Source: Caulobacteraceae bacterium (GTDB lineage Bacteria > Pseudomonadota > Alphaproteobacteria > Caulobacterales > Caulobacteraceae). From it: 64,000 nucleotides of DNA. The notes beneath the pieces are model-generated. The model was not told the DNA's origin. It did no database searches and was given only the letters and a program-made list of their open reading frames with translations. Positions 44,049 through 53,134 of this stretch are shown in pieces (the stretch's first letter is position 1; every line of letters starts with the position of its first letter). Position numbers and translations under genes: made by a program. The stretch lies in the NCBI GenBank assembly GCA_947475415.1, contig CANJLH010000004.1, positions 186,001-250,000 of the forward strand, read 5' to 3'.

Positions 44049-45773
44049 ATGTATGACCTCATCATTCGCAACGGCTCGGTGGTGGACGGCACGGGCGCTG
44101 CGGCTTTCCCCGGCGATGTGGCGGTCAAGGATGGCCGCATCGCCGGGATCGGACCCAATCTGCAGGGCCAGGCGCGCGAAACCATCGACGCCCGGGGGCT
44201 GATCGTCACCCCCGGCTTCGTGGATATCCACACCCATTATGACGGCCAGGCGACTTGGGATCCTCTGCTGGAACCCTCAACCTTACACGGGGTGACCACG
44301 CTGGTTATGGGCAATTGCGGCGTCGGTTTCGCGCCGGTGCGGCCAGGCTCGGAACCATGGCTGATCTCCCTGATGGAAGGGGTCGAGGACATCCCCGGCA
44401 CGGCGCTGACCGAAGGCATGAAATGGGGCTGGGAATCCTTCCCGCAGTACCTCGACGTCCTGGAGACCATGCCCCGCTCTGTCGACATCGCCGCCCTGGC
44501 GCCGCACGGACCGATCCGCGCCTACGTGATGGGCGATCGCGGATCTGACAATCAGCCGGCCACCCCTGGCGACATCGCGGCCATGAAAGCTATCGTCCGC
44601 GAGGCGCTGGAGGCCGGCGCGGTGGGTTTTTCAACTTCGCGCTCGATCCTGCACAAGGCCATGGACGGCAAGGTGGTGCCCGGCACCTTCGCCGCCGAGG
44701 ACGAACTGTTTGGCATTGGCGAAGCACTGCGCGAGCTGGGCCGCGGCCTCTATGAGCTGGCCCCCGCCGGCGCCTCGGGCGAGGACATCGTGGCGCCGGC
44801 CAAGGAGATCGACTGGATGTGCCGGCTGTCGGCCGCCATCGGCCGTCCAGTGACCTTCGCCCTGCTGCAGGTTGACGCCGCGCCCGAGCTGTGGCGCGAG
44901 ATGATGGAGAAGTCCCTGCTGGCTGTTCAGTCCGGCGCCCAGGTCTATCCGCAGATCTCGGGCCGACCCACCGGCGTATTGGTCGGCTGGCAGTCAAACC
45001 ATCCCTTCGCGGGCCGCGCCAGTTATGACGAGGTGGCGCGCCTGCCTCTGGCCGAGCGGGTCACGGCCCTTCGCGATCCGGCCCGCAAGGCGCGGATCCT
45101 TCAGGAGCCGATCGGCCCAAAGAACCGCATTTCCTGGGTGCTCAGCAACAATCTGGACCGGATCTACATCCTGGGAAATCCGCCCGATTATGACCCGGGT
45201 CCGGAGATGACCATCAAGGCGATCGCCGATCGCGAAGGCGTGGACGTGGCCGCCAAGCTCTATGACCTGATGCTGGAGGCCGATGGCCGGGCCCTGCTGA
45301 TGTTTCCGATCCTCAACTACAGTTACGGGGACAGCGCCGCGATCTTTGAGATGCTGCAGCACCCCATGGGCGCCGTGGGCCTCGGCGACGGGGGCGCCCA
45401 CTGCGGATCGATCTGCGATGCCTCGACACCCACCTGGATGCTGACCCACTGGGTGCGCGACCGGGTGCGTGGGCCCAGGCTTCCCTTGGAACAGGTAGTC
45501 CGCAAGCTGACCCATGACACTGCGCGCCTCTATGGCATGACGGACCGCGGAACCCTTGCGGTGGGCATGAAGGCCGACCTCAACCTCATCGACCTTGAGC
45601 GCCTGATTCTGCACCCGCCTGAAATGATCCATGACCTGCCCGCCGGCGGCCGCCGCTTCACCCAGCGCGCCAGCGGTTATGTGGCCACCGTGGTGAACGG
45701 CGACGTGGTTCGGCGGGGGGGCCAGGACACAGGGGCCCGACCAGGCCGCCTAATCCGCGCCGGACGAGCATAA
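44049..45773 (+). CDS. N-acyl-D-amino acid deacylase-like amidohydrolase
   Basis: A 574-residue metal-dependent hydrolase. The N-terminal MYDLIIRNGSVVDGTGAAAF leads to the HxH site FVDIHTHYDGQATWDP near residue 60, then TLVMGNCGVGFAP and GLGDGGAHCGSICDAS near residue 445. The GNCG and DGGAH motifs are typical of D-aminoacylases. No signal peptide, so cytoplasmic. It follows the amidase gene closely. Confidence 0.85.
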   Translation: MYDLIIRNGSVVDGTGAAAFPGDVAVKDGRIAGIGPNLQGQARETIDARGLIVTPGFVDIHTHYDGQATWDPLLEPSTLHGVTTLVMGNCGVGFAPVRPGSEPWLISLMEGVEDIPGTALTEGMKWGWESFPQYLDVLETMPRSVDIAALAPHGPIRAYVMGDRGSDNQPATPGDIAAMKAIVREALEAGAVGFSTSRSILHKAMDGKVVPGTFAAEDELFGIGEALRELGRGLYELAPAGASGEDIVAPAKEIDWMCRLSAAIGRPVTFALLQVDAAPELWREMMEKSLLAVQSGAQVYPQISGRPTGVLVGWQSNHPFAGRASYDEVARLPLAERVTALRDPARKARILQEPIGPKNRISWVLSNNLDRIYILGNPPDYDPGPEMTIKAIADREGVDVAAKLYDLMLEADGRALLMFPILNYSYGDSAAIFEMLQHPMGAVGLGDGGAHCGSICDASTPTWMLTHWVRDRVRGPRLPLEQVVRKLTHDTARLYGMTDRGTLAVGMKADLNLIDLERLILHPPEMIHDLPAGGRRFTQRASGYVATVVNGDVVRRGGQDTGARPGRLIRAGRA

Positions 45774-45836
45774 TGGCGTAGCTTATCCCCTCGGGATCGC
45801 TTCCCTGCCAGCCGGCCAACCTGTACCAGTGCGCCA

Positions 45837-46463
45837 ATGTCCTATCCGTTCTCAGCCACCTTCCGTGACCTGCTGGCCTCCGCCTGTGCAGATTTTCCGC
45901 GCATACCCTATGAGGGGCCCGAGCTGAAGCGCTCGGCGGTTGCAGTTGTGTTGACCCAGGCCGACGACGAGTCCGGGGAGACGGCGTTCCTGCTCACCCG
46001 TCGCTCACCACGGTTGAATGCGCATGCGGGCCAGTGGGCGCTGCCGGGCGGGCGACTGGACCCGGGTGAAACGCTTGAGGAAGCTGCGCTTCGTGAACTG
46101 CACGAGGAGTTGGGGCTGCGCCTTGAGCCGCAGCATATCCTGGGAGTTCTGGACGACTACGCCACCCGCACGGGCTATTCGATTTCTCCGGTTATCACCT
46201 GGCTTGAGGACGCCTCGGCGCTCGCCCCCAACCCGGCGGAGGTGGCGTCAGTGCACCACGTGCGCTTGGATCACATCGGTCGCCAGGAGTCAGTGGAGTT
46301 CTTTTCAATACCCGAAAGCGAGCGGCCGGTGATCCGCCTGCATTTTGACGGCAACAAGGTGCACGCGCCTACCGCGGCCCTGGTCTACCAGCTACGTGAA
46401 CTGATCGCCGGGCGGATCACCCGTGTGGCCGAGCTGGAGCAGCCGGTGTTCGCCTGGAAGTGA
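45837..46463 (+). CDS. Nudix hydrolase, CoA/nucleoside diphosphate type
   Basis: A 208-residue protein with a complete Nudix box: ALPGGRLDPGETLEEAALRE then LHEELGL (residues about 63-89), which binds Mg and cleaves diphosphates. The sequence LTRRSPRLNAHAGQWALPGG upstream is typical of CoA pyrophosphatases. The ATG at 45837 gives MSYPFSATF. It lies alone downstream of the amidohydrolase. Confidence 0.85.
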   Translation: MSYPFSATFRDLLASACADFPRIPYEGPELKRSAVAVVLTQADDESGETAFLLTRRSPRLNAHAGQWALPGGRLDPGETLEEAALRELHEELGLRLEPQHILGVLDDYATRTGYSISPVITWLEDASALAPNPAEVASVHHVRLDHIGRQESVEFFSIPESERPVIRLHFDGNKVHAPTAALVYQLRELIAGRITRVAELEQPVFAWK

Positions 46464-46475
46464 GCGTACCGAGCG

Positions 46476-46871
46476 TCAGGCCTTCAGCCGATCCCGGGCC
46501 TGATTGACGTCGATGAACAGGGCCATCGCCAGCACACGGCGGCCACGGCCCGGTTCAAACCCCACCTGGCCCGTGAATCCTTCGGGATTGTCGTAGGTCC
46601 CGGTCAGCATATCCCACCAGGTGATGTCGCCGAAATTGCGTGAATGGATTTCGCGCTCATGGTGCAGGCAGTGGGCTTCGGGGCGCTGAACCACCCAGCC
46701 AATCCAGCGGGGCGTCGCGACATTCCAATGCTGGAAGACGGCGAAGAAGAATCCCAGCGCGCCAGCGATCGCCGCGCCGCCCCCAGGAACAGAAAGTACT
46801 GCGCCGGTATCGCCAGCGTCGCCGCGTCCTCGATCGTCATGCCCGCCTCTTCGAACCGCGAAGACAGGCAA
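46476..46871 (-). pseudogene. sterol desaturase / fatty acid hydroxylase remnant
   Basis: Only the C-terminal part of a normally 270-300 residue membrane di-iron enzyme is left: FQHWNVATPRWIGWVVQRPE, HCLHHEREIHSRNFGDITWW and DMLTGTYDNPEGF. The final His cluster HxxHH is intact, but the earlier His clusters are missing. An adjacent frame holds MTIEDAATLAIPAQYFLFLG, so a frameshift or deletion lies near 46770-46800. The upstream gene (46934) leaves no room for the missing half. Confidence 0.65.
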
Positions 46872-46933
46872 ACGCCGACGCGGTGGCCTCTCCCTCCGGT
46901 GTTGATACGGCGTCAGCGCCAGGCCGGATGCGG

Positions 46934-49027
46934 TCAGACGACGACAATCCGCGCCGAAGCGAGGTTCTCCACCTGTCGTCGCGCGGCCGGGTCGCCATGT
47001 CGGTTCAGGCGGACGCGGGCGGTGGCGAAATAGGTTCCCGGCTGATCGTAGGCGTGCGCGGCTGAAAGACTGAGCGCAGTCTGGCCGGGCTCCACGGGGA
47101 CGCTGGTCGCGAACTGGCCGGAGCCGTCGAAGTCCCAGTGGACATGTGTGAAGGTCCCGGCGCCAGGGGGCGCCTCTGCCGACAGCGTCAGCGCGACCGA
47201 CTCGCCCGGTCTGGCGTCGGCCCTGAGCGCGCCCTTGGCGAGCACGGTGACCACCGGCTGTGTCCCGCCGCGGGCCTTGGCGTCCGCCGGCAGGCTAACC
47301 TTGCCGTCGACGAAATCGAAAGCGGTCTCCGCCGGCACGATCCCCTTCTCCACCCAGGCGGCGAGGTCGACAAGGCCCTGCTCAATCGAGGGCATGTAGT
47401 CGATCAGCCAGGTGGTGGTGGCGCGCTTTGGGTTGGACGGCAACAACATGGGCGGCACATGCTCAGCGTTCTGGGTCCACTGCAGGCGAAAACGTTCCCT
47501 GGCTTTTTCGGCTCCCTGGGCCTGCTCGACCGCGCGCTTGTAGATCACCCCTTGGGGCGGCCAGAGCGAGGCGTCGTGGGTGTGGTGGATCCACAACAGC
47601 TTGCCTTCGTACTGGCCGGAATATGGAATTCCCATCAGTGGCGACTGGGCCGGCAGGCCGTGCTGGGGATAAAGCGGCTGGCCATCCAGGCGCAGGAAGT
47701 CGTTCAAAGGGTCGTCGGAGATGTGGTGACGGTAGGAATAGCAGTAAGCCAGGAAGGCGTGGTTATCGACATGAACCATGTCGCCGGCCTTGGCCCCACG
47801 GAAGCGCAGGAGATTGGCCTCGGCGCGGCCGTCACAGAAGAACAGATCGCCCACGGGCTGTGTGCAGTAGAACTGTCGGCCCGCCGCCGCGCCGGTGGTG
47901 AGCTTCAGGCCCGCGCCGCGGCGGTAGCCGGCGCCGACGCCCTTGACCTCAACGGCGATGGGCAGATCCCACTGGCCGGTGGATGAGGCGATCATCATCG
48001 CCATTGGCTTGGCGTCATTGTACTCGGGGCCGGCGAAGTCCGGAGTCATCAGGTCCTGGGCGGTGATGATCCGGGTGATCGGCAAGGTGATATCGATCAG
48101 GTCGGGGACAACCGCCTCCGGCTGATCGTGGCCGACATAGCCGGGCTTGGTCCAGAAGGCCTTGAAGTAATCGGCGTCCTCCTCGAGCAGCATGTCGGCG
48201 ATCGACGACCACAGCCAGATCTGGCCCATGGGCTTGGCGATCATGAACTCGTCGCCGCGAGGATAGCCGAGGCGATAGAGATTGGAGAGTTCCTCGCGCT
48301 CATGGTTGCTCAGCCCCTCGAAGGGGTTGCCCGAGCCGCCCGGCTGCATGGCGTCAATGACGCCGTCCAGCTTGCCGTCGCGCAGCAATCGCTGGACGTT
48401 GAACATTGACCCGAAGGAAAGCGGCTGCTCGCTGCGCACGCGGATATTGGAGCCCTGAGGCGCGACGCTGCCGCCGCCCATGAACGGCAAGGCGCCGTCA
48501 TAGACTCCGCCGCCGTTCTCCAGACAGCCCGGCGAGCGCCGCCCGCCGCCGCTGCCGCCCCAGACATAGCTGTAATCAGGTTCGCGGCCGTAGATCTGTT
48601 TTGCGATGTGCTTGGAAAATCGCGCCGACTCCACGCTGGCCCGGTATCCATAGAGGCTGGGGTCCTCGCCGGCCCTCGGATCGACGTCGTCGCCGATATG
48701 CCCGGAGTTTGACTCCACCATATAGCCACCCAGTTTGACCATCATCTCCAGGCCGCCCAGCAGGGCGCCCATGGCGCCGGCGAAGGCTTCCTCGTGTCCG
48801 GCATGGGCGCCCTCCAACGGGTGGTACAAGCGCCCGCCCCATTCCGCCTTATCCGGGAAATAGAAGGTGAATCGGGTGTCCGTGTTGGCGAATCCGCCGT
48901 GGACGTTGCGGTGCGGATAGGGCGCATCGCGGTGTTCGTCCCGGTCGATATAAGGCTGACCAAAGTAGCTATCGCGCACTGCATAACTGGCCGTATCCAG
49001 GGTCGAGGCCATTGTCTTTTCGCTCAT
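46934..49027 (-). CDS. tannase-like alpha/beta hydrolase with C-terminal PKD-like domain
   Basis: A 697-residue protein. YVWGGSGGGRRSPGCLE near residue 150 has the GxSxGG nucleophile elbow of tannase/feruloyl esterase-type hydrolases. RFRLQWTQNAEHVPPMLLPS and TTTWLIDYMPSIEQGLVDLA follow in the second half. The last about 80 residues (FTHVHWDFDGSGQFATSVPV) resemble a PKD domain. I use ATG 49027 (MSEKTMASTLD); the frame continues to 49162 but without conservation. There is no signal peptide, which is unusual for a PKD-bearing enzyme. The substrate is unknown. Confidence 0.6.
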   Translation of the reverse strand: MSEKTMASTLDTASYAVRDSYFGQPYIDRDEHRDAPYPHRNVHGGFANTDTRFTFYFPDKAEWGGRLYHPLEGAHAGHEEAFAGAMGALLGGLEMMVKLGGYMVESNSGHIGDDVDPRAGEDPSLYGYRASVESARFSKHIAKQIYGREPDYSYVWGGSGGGRRSPGCLENGGGVYDGALPFMGGGSVAPQGSNIRVRSEQPLSFGSMFNVQRLLRDGKLDGVIDAMQPGGSGNPFEGLSNHEREELSNLYRLGYPRGDEFMIAKPMGQIWLWSSIADMLLEEDADYFKAFWTKPGYVGHDQPEAVVPDLIDITLPITRIITAQDLMTPDFAGPEYNDAKPMAMMIASSTGQWDLPIAVEVKGVGAGYRRGAGLKLTTGAAAGRQFYCTQPVGDLFFCDGRAEANLLRFRGAKAGDMVHVDNHAFLAYCYSYRHHISDDPLNDFLRLDGQPLYPQHGLPAQSPLMGIPYSGQYEGKLLWIHHTHDASLWPPQGVIYKRAVEQAQGAEKARERFRLQWTQNAEHVPPMLLPSNPKRATTTWLIDYMPSIEQGLVDLAAWVEKGIVPAETAFDFVDGKVSLPADAKARGGTQPVVTVLAKGALRADARPGESVALTLSAEAPPGAGTFTHVHWDFDGSGQFATSVPVEPGQTALSLSAAHAYDQPGTYFATARVRLNRHGDPAARRQVENLASARIVVV

Positions 49028-49277
49028 TATCCTGCGCCTTTTCGACCTGGGCGGATGCCCGTCTGATCCGATAGTGATCGATGCATTGCGTAGATGGAAC
49101 CGCCATTCGCGGACCAGCGGTCCCCTAGTCGGGGACATGCCGACGGCTTGCACGCCGCACACTTACGTTGACTTAGGGGCGCCCTTGGCCATATTGCCGC
49201 CGCGCGCCCGATCGCCGGCCGCGCCGCCGCGATTCGCGTGAGGCCTTCGCCCGCGTCCATCGCACAGACCAGCATAG

Positions 49278-50795
49278 ATGACCGAATTTTCCGACCTGGG
49301 CCTTTCGCCCGCAACTCTCAAAGCCGTCGCAGAGACCGGCTACACCACCGCCACCCCCATTCAGGCCGAGGCGATCCCAATAGCGCTGGCCGGCAAGGAT
49401 GTGTTGGGCATCGCCCAGACCGGCACCGGCAAGACCGCCGCCTTCACCCTTCCGATGATCGACCGACTGGCCGCCGGCCGCTCCAAAGCCCGCATGCCCC
49501 GCGCCCTGGTTATCGAGCCTACTCGCGAATTGGCCGACCAGGTTTCGTTGGCCTTCGAACGTTACGCCAAGGGCCAGAGGCTCTCCTGGGCGCTGTTGAT
49601 CGGGGGCGTTTCCTTCTCCGATCAGGAAGCGAAGCTTGACCGCGGGGTGGATGTGCTGATCGCCACACCTGGCCGCCTGCTCGACCACTTCGAACGCGGA
49701 AAGCTGTTGATGACCGGCGTTCAGATCATGGTGGTCGATGAGGCTGACCGCATGCTCGACATGGGATTCATTCCCGACCTGGAGCGGATTTTCAAACTGA
49801 CGCCGGTGAAGAAGCAGACGCTATTCTTTTCGGCCACCATGCCGCCGGAGATCACCCGGCTCACCAAACAGTTCCTGAACGACCCCATCCGCATCGAGGC
49901 CTCGCGCCCGGCCACGGCGGCGTCGACCATCGCCCAACTGATGGTGCGCATTCCCACCACCGACGCCAAGGCCAAGCGGACGGCGTTGCGGACCCTGGTT
50001 GGCCGCGATGACGTCAAGAACGGCATTGTTTTCTGCAATCGCAAAGTCGAAGTGGATATCGTCGCCAAGTCTCTGAAGACACACGGGTTCGATGCGGCCC
50101 CGATCCACGGAGACCTCGACCAGCAGACCCGCATGCGCACCTTGGAGGCCTTCCGAAAAGGCGAACTGCGCCTGTTGGTGGCCTCTGACGTCGCGGCCCG
50201 GGGATTGGACATTCCCGACGTGAGCCACGTGTTCAACTTCGACGTGCCCCACCATGCCGACGACTATGTGCACCGGATCGGAAGGACCGGCCGGGCTGGG
50301 CGGACGGGTACGACGTTTATGATCGTCACCCCTGCCGACAGCCGCAACTTCGACAAGGTGATCAAGCTGATCGGTTCGACCCCCGATGAACTGGTGCTCG
50401 ATATCGATTGGTCGGCGATTCCGGCCGATGCGCCCCGGCGTGGCGGCCCCAAGGATCGGGCGCGTCCGGCTGGCCGGGATCGTGACCGCTCTCGCGAACG
50501 CGGCGAACGCCCGGCGCGGGAGGCCGCGCTGATCGCCGGCGACCCCGTGCCAGCGCCCGTCGTGGCGAAGCCCAGACCGGCGTCGGTGGCTCCAGAGCCT
50601 GCGGCGGAGATCGCACCCCCAACCGCGCGCCGCGCGGAACGGCGCCCGCGCCGCGATGAACGGCCCCCGCCTCAGGCTGCGCCACCGCCGCGGACGCAGC
50701 GCGCCGATGAGGATAATGATCGAGTCAAAGGTTTCGGCTCAGAACTGCCGGCTTTTCTGGCCCGGCCGCCGCCGCGGATCGCCAGCGAAGACTGA
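49278..50795 (+). CDS. rhlE: DEAD-box RNA helicase, RhlE type
   Basis: A 505-residue ATP-dependent RNA helicase. Helicase motifs: Q motif near residue 25, AQTGTGKT, PTRELADQ, VDEADRMLDMGF (DEAD), FSATMPPE, DVAARGLDIPDVSHV and HRIGRTGRAGRTG. The C-terminal 120 residues are an Arg/Pro/Ala-rich unstructured tail (RDRDRSRERGERPARE), typical of RhlE. It is expected in ribosome assembly or cold response. Confidence 0.9.
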   Translation: MTEFSDLGLSPATLKAVAETGYTTATPIQAEAIPIALAGKDVLGIAQTGTGKTAAFTLPMIDRLAAGRSKARMPRALVIEPTRELADQVSLAFERYAKGQRLSWALLIGGVSFSDQEAKLDRGVDVLIATPGRLLDHFERGKLLMTGVQIMVVDEADRMLDMGFIPDLERIFKLTPVKKQTLFFSATMPPEITRLTKQFLNDPIRIEASRPATAASTIAQLMVRIPTTDAKAKRTALRTLVGRDDVKNGIVFCNRKVEVDIVAKSLKTHGFDAAPIHGDLDQQTRMRTLEAFRKGELRLLVASDVAARGLDIPDVSHVFNFDVPHHADDYVHRIGRTGRAGRTGTTFMIVTPADSRNFDKVIKLIGSTPDELVLDIDWSAIPADAPRRGGPKDRARPAGRDRDRSRERGERPAREAALIAGDPVPAPVVAKPRPASVAPEPAAEIAPPTARRAERRPRRDERPPPQAAPPPRTQRADEDNDRVKGFGSELPAFLARPPPRIASED

Positions 50796-50860
50796 CGCGC
50801 CAAGTCTCCGTCCGCTTTTCAGCAGACGGAGATGATGTGACGTCAAAGGTCGCGGCGCCC

Positions 50861-51196
50861 TTAGGCGGCCGGTTTCACCAACTGGTTCTTGGTGAGGTTG
50901 AAGAGGGAAATCGCGACCGCCACCAAGGCGCCTGCGGTCAACACGGACCCGAAGTTGGTGAAGATGCTGGTCAAATAGGAGCCAGCGGCGGGAATCGCGT
51001 CGAGGCTCTTTGCGCCGACAGTGAGCAGAACCGCCGACGCGATCAGGCGCGGCCGCATGTCTGCATCAACGCTGAGACCGCCCACAGCTCCGGCCACCGT
51101 CAGGATGATTGCGGCATAGGGAATGTTGGCGAAGGCGGCCACGATGGCGACCACCAGTCCGATCAGGACTGCAATCGCAGAGACTTTGCTTAACAA
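50861..51196 (-). CDS. small membrane protein
   Basis: A protein with three hydrophobic segments: VSAIAVLIGLVVAIVAAFAN, AAIILTVAGAVGGLSV and VLTAGALVAVAISLF. The ATG at 51211 has no Shine-Dalgarno, whereas the TTG at 51196 has GGGAGGA 7 nt upstream, so the TTG start (111 residues) is preferred. Function unknown. It converges on the DEAD-box gene; an imperfect 11-bp hairpin without T-run (50805-50832) separates them. Confidence 0.55.
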   Translation of the reverse strand: MLSKVSAIAVLIGLVVAIVAAFANIPYAAIILTVAGAVGGLSVDADMRPRLIASAVLLTVGAKSLDAIPAAGSYLTSIFTNFGSVLTAGALVAVAISLFNLTKNQLVKPAA

Positions 51197-51353
51197 GGTT
51201 TTTCCTCCCATTTCGTCGCCACGTCTTCGCGGGCGATCCATGGTGAAGCTTGACCCCTAAGCGCGGCCGGTCAAGCGAATAGTTGCACAACAATTAGGCA
51301 AGGCAATTGTCGGCGGCTCGCCGTCCTGGTTGGGGCGAACGTTGCGGGAGCAA

Positions 51354-51443
51354 TGGCGGTGACGCAGGGATTCGAACCCTGGATACGCTTTCACGTATGA
51401 CGATTTAGCAAACCGTTGCCTTCAGCCACTCGGCCACGTCACC
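51354..51443 (-). tRNA. tRNA-Ser (GCT)
   Basis: The minus strand gives a 90-nt class II tRNA: acceptor GGTGACG/CGTCACC, long variable arm (CATACGTGAAAGCGTAT), anticodon loop TTGCTAA (anticodon GCT) and T-arm CAGGGTTCGAATCCCTG, with GCCA encoded. A short open frame over it (DVAEWLKATVC) is an artefact. Confidence 0.95.
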
Positions 51444-51613
51444 TTTGATTTTCAGCGGGTTTTCTCCCGGTCCCGGGTATTGGCTCCGGGGGTCGCACTC
51501 CATAGCCGAATTCGGCGCGCAAGAGCAACGGGGTCGAATGACCACCAGTGTTAACGGGGTGCTCAGACCGCCGTGCGACATTGCAGCCAATCCGATTGCG
51601 ACACTGCGAGAAT

Positions 51614-53116
51614 ATGGCCCTCGTCACCTCCCTGAATCCGGCCGCGAGCAAGCGCGAACGCCGTAAGACACCGCGCGCGGAAGCGGCGCCTGATCGGCGC
51701 GGACCCATGCGTCCCGGCAAGCTCGTGCCCACAAGGGCCAGGCTCCGCGGCCGACTTGTCGCGCACACGTTCATGGCTGCGGATATCGTTTTGGTCCTGT
51801 CCTGCGCGCTGGCCGCATGGTCGATCGCGCCCACCAACGCCAATCCGTCGGTGTTCTTTGCAGCCCCGCTGGTCCTGATCGGCGGCCTGTTCGTTTTCCG
51901 CGCCTACGCCTTCGGTCGTCATGAGACGCTCGCACAGCATCTTGGCCGGCTGGCGGCGGCCACCGTCGCCGCCGCAGCGGTGACTGCGTTAGCGCTTTAC
52001 CCCTTCGCGCCCTACCCCGACTTTCGCGCCGCCATCGGGACCTGGGCGCCGTTGACCTTCGCCATCCTGGGCGCGCTGCATATATTCTGGTGGAGTTGCG
52101 TGCGCGGCTGGCGCGAGTCCGGCCGGCTTACCCCCAATATCGTGGTTGTCGGCGCAACCGGCGCCGCCGAGCGACTGGTCGCCCAGGCGCTGAAGCAGCG
52201 TGATGCGAACATTCTCGGTGTGTTTGACGACCGCAAGGGCCGGTCGCCCGGATCCGTGCGCGGCGTACCGACGCTCGGTGACACTGGGGCGTTGATCGCC
52301 CACCGGATCATGCCGTTTGTCGACCGGATCGTCATCACCGTGCCGTCGCAGGCCCGGGAACGGGTGGGCGAATTGATCGCCCGCTTGCGGGTGCTGCCCA
52401 ATGAAATCGTGTTGCTGCTCGACGGCGAGGATGAAGCCTATGAATCCGCGGCTATCTCGCGGATCGCCGATGTGCCCCTCGCCCATATCTCCGGGCCGCC
52501 ATCCGATGAAACCCGCGCCGCGGTCAAGCGCGCCCAGGATCTGGTGGTGGGGACCGTGGCCCTGATCATCTGCGCGCCGCTGATGCTGCTGATCTGGCTC
52601 GCGGTGCGGCTGGATTCGCCAGGTCCCGGCCTGTTCCGCCAGCGGCGGCACGGGTTCAACAACGAAGAGATCGTGATCTGGAAATTCCGCTCCATGCGGA
52701 CCGACTGCGCGGACCCCACGGCGTCGCGCCAGGTCGAAGCGGACGACAAGCGCGTGACCCGGATGGGCCGCCTGATCCGCGGATCCCGCCTCGATGAGCT
52801 GCCGCAACTGATCAATGTCCTGAAGGGCGAGATGTCCCTGGTGGGACCAAGACCACACGCGGTGGGTATGCGCACCGGCGAGGTGGAGTCGGCGCGACTG
52901 GTGCAGGAATACGCTCATCGCCATCGCATGAAGCCCGGCCTCACCGGCTGGGCCGCGATCCATGGCTCCCGCGGGCCCGTGGATACGCCCGAACTGGTGC
53001 GCCGGCGTGTGGCGCTCGACGTCGAATACATCGAGCGCCAGTCCTTCTGGCTCGACATCTACATTCTGGCCATGACGCTCCCCTGCCTGCTCGGGGATCG
53101 TGACGGCGTGCGCTAG
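51614..53116 (+). CDS. hfsE: polyprenyl glycosylphosphotransferase (holdfast initiation)
   Basis: A 500-residue WbaP/PssY-type transferase that loads the first sugar phosphate on undecaprenyl phosphate. It has four to five N-terminal membrane segments, a Rossmann-like CoA-binding region (NIVVVGATGAAERLVAQALK) and the catalytic C-terminus with LFRQRRHGFNNEEIVIWKFR, RGSRLDELPQLINVL and MSLVGPRPHAVGM. ATG 51614 (MALVTSLNP) is used. It heads the hfsE-F-G-H group. The gene name rests on locus order compared with Caulobacter. Confidence 0.85.
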   Translation: MALVTSLNPAASKRERRKTPRAEAAPDRRGPMRPGKLVPTRARLRGRLVAHTFMAADIVLVLSCALAAWSIAPTNANPSVFFAAPLVLIGGLFVFRAYAFGRHETLAQHLGRLAAATVAAAAVTALALYPFAPYPDFRAAIGTWAPLTFAILGALHIFWWSCVRGWRESGRLTPNIVVVGATGAAERLVAQALKQRDANILGVFDDRKGRSPGSVRGVPTLGDTGALIAHRIMPFVDRIVITVPSQARERVGELIARLRVLPNEIVLLLDGEDEAYESAAISRIADVPLAHISGPPSDETRAAVKRAQDLVVGTVALIICAPLMLLIWLAVRLDSPGPGLFRQRRHGFNNEEIVIWKFRSMRTDCADPTASRQVEADDKRVTRMGRLIRGSRLDELPQLINVLKGEMSLVGPRPHAVGMRTGEVESARLVQEYAHRHRMKPGLTGWAAIHGSRGPVDTPELVRRRVALDVEYIERQSFWLDIYILAMTLPCLLGDRDGVR

Positions 53117-53134
53117 GCTCGCGGGATCGATCTC

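Noticed and set aside
51405-51590. Open frame over the tRNA-Ser gene (ends DVAEWLKATVC)
   Set aside because: A well-known artefact of translating tRNA-Ser sequences; the region is tRNA and the promoter side of hfsE.
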